From Sulfurovum sp. (GTDB lineage Bacteria; Campylobacterota; Campylobacteria; Campylobacterales; Sulfurovaceae), in contig JALXCZ010000035.1 of assembly GCA_026990595.1 (NCBI GenBank), positions 1-64,000 of the forward strand: 64,000 nucleotides of DNA, given 5' to 3'. Made by a program: the position numbers and the translations under genes. Shown piece by piece: positions 63,908 through 64,000 of the stretch. Under the pieces are notes generated by a model. The model searched no databases. It had not been told where the DNA came from and worked only from the letters and a program-made list of their open reading frames with translations. Every line of letters begins with the position of its first letter. Position 1 is the stretch's first letter.

Positions 63908-64000
63908 ATGAGTAAAATTGTAATGAGATTTACCGGTGTTGGTGGGCAGGGTGTACTTCTTGCCGGTGAGATATTTGCTGCGGCAAAGATCAAAGATGGC
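63908..64000 (+). CDS. korC: 2-oxoglutarate:ferredoxin oxidoreductase, gamma subunit (cut by window end)
   Basis: The first 31 codons are visible, reading MSKIVMRFTGVGGQGVLLAG, with the GxGGQG motif that opens the gamma subunit of this enzyme family. It starts 11 nt after korB with AAGGAG in front and runs off the window. The rest of the gene is not seen. Confidence 0.88.
   Translation, partial: MSKIVMRFTGVGGQGVLLAGEIFAAAKIKDG

Noticed and set aside
1-64000. Prophage, integrase, transposase or tRNA-linked island
   Set aside because: No recognisable integrase, transposase, phage structural gene, tRNA or rRNA was found in the window.

Overview
The window looks like a chromosome segment from a Campylobacterota member, most like a Sulfurovum- or Sulfurimonas-type chemolithoautotroph. 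This rests on the order HIT gene, pheS, pheT, ispH, aroA, rpsA, serA (a similar neighbourhood is known in Campylobacter), a monomeric NADP-isocitrate dehydrogenase, a four-subunit 2-oxoglutarate:ferredoxin oxidoreductase next to sucCD, and frequent GCTATAAT-type -10 boxes. The genus is an inference; no rRNA or tRNA gene was seen.

Layout. 1-1692: terminator of an upstream gene, then argH. 1705-3810: a small defence-like island with a 75-aa unknown, a MntA-type nucleotidyltransferase, a HepT-type HEPN toxin and an AbiJ/STM4504-like protein; a second copy of the argH 3' end lies inside it (2766-2864). 4067-9176: CYTH protein, universal stress protein, an exported DUF1800/DUF1501 pair, and DUF190 plus a CrcB fluoride channel. 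9223-20612: housekeeping block (ABC-F ATPase, HIT protein, pheST, ispH, aroA, rpsA, serA). 20840-26407: tightly coupled efflux operon (TolC-like protein, adaptor, and an RND pump encoded as two half-length proteins), then efp. 27196-32863: envelope proteins, namely a 1059-aa exported protein with two DUF302-like repeats, an 11-residue-repeat LEA-like protein, a cytochrome c'-like protein and an orphan adaptor. 32938-35056: an FAD oxidoreductase, a 266-bp palindromic element, a DJ-1 family protein and a small membrane protein.

35160-46366 carries a full set for fatty-acid activation and beta-oxidation (FadD-, thiolase-, FadB- and FadE-like) plus an acyltransferase/alpha-beta-hydrolase fusion. 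It is interrupted at 40446-41830 by an AT-rich, opposite-strand patch with a three-helix membrane protein and two very small genes. Then come dnaE and a second envelope patch (50338-53040) in which the DUF302 domain and the C-terminal module of the 1059-aa protein are separate neighbouring genes.

53283-64000 encodes consecutive (reductive) TCA-cycle steps: monomeric idh, mdh, fumC, a second mdh, sucC, sucD, and korD-korA-korB with korC cut by the window end. Together these convert oxaloacetate to malate and fumarate, and succinate to succinyl-CoA, 2-oxoglutarate and isocitrate, the route expected for CO2 fixation by the reductive cycle.

The observations most worth following are the duplicated argH tail around the MNT/HEPN cassette, the fused-versus-split DUF302 protein family, the 266-bp palindromic element that supplies the end of a neighbouring gene, and the membrane-protein/micro-ORF pair inside the beta-oxidation cluster.
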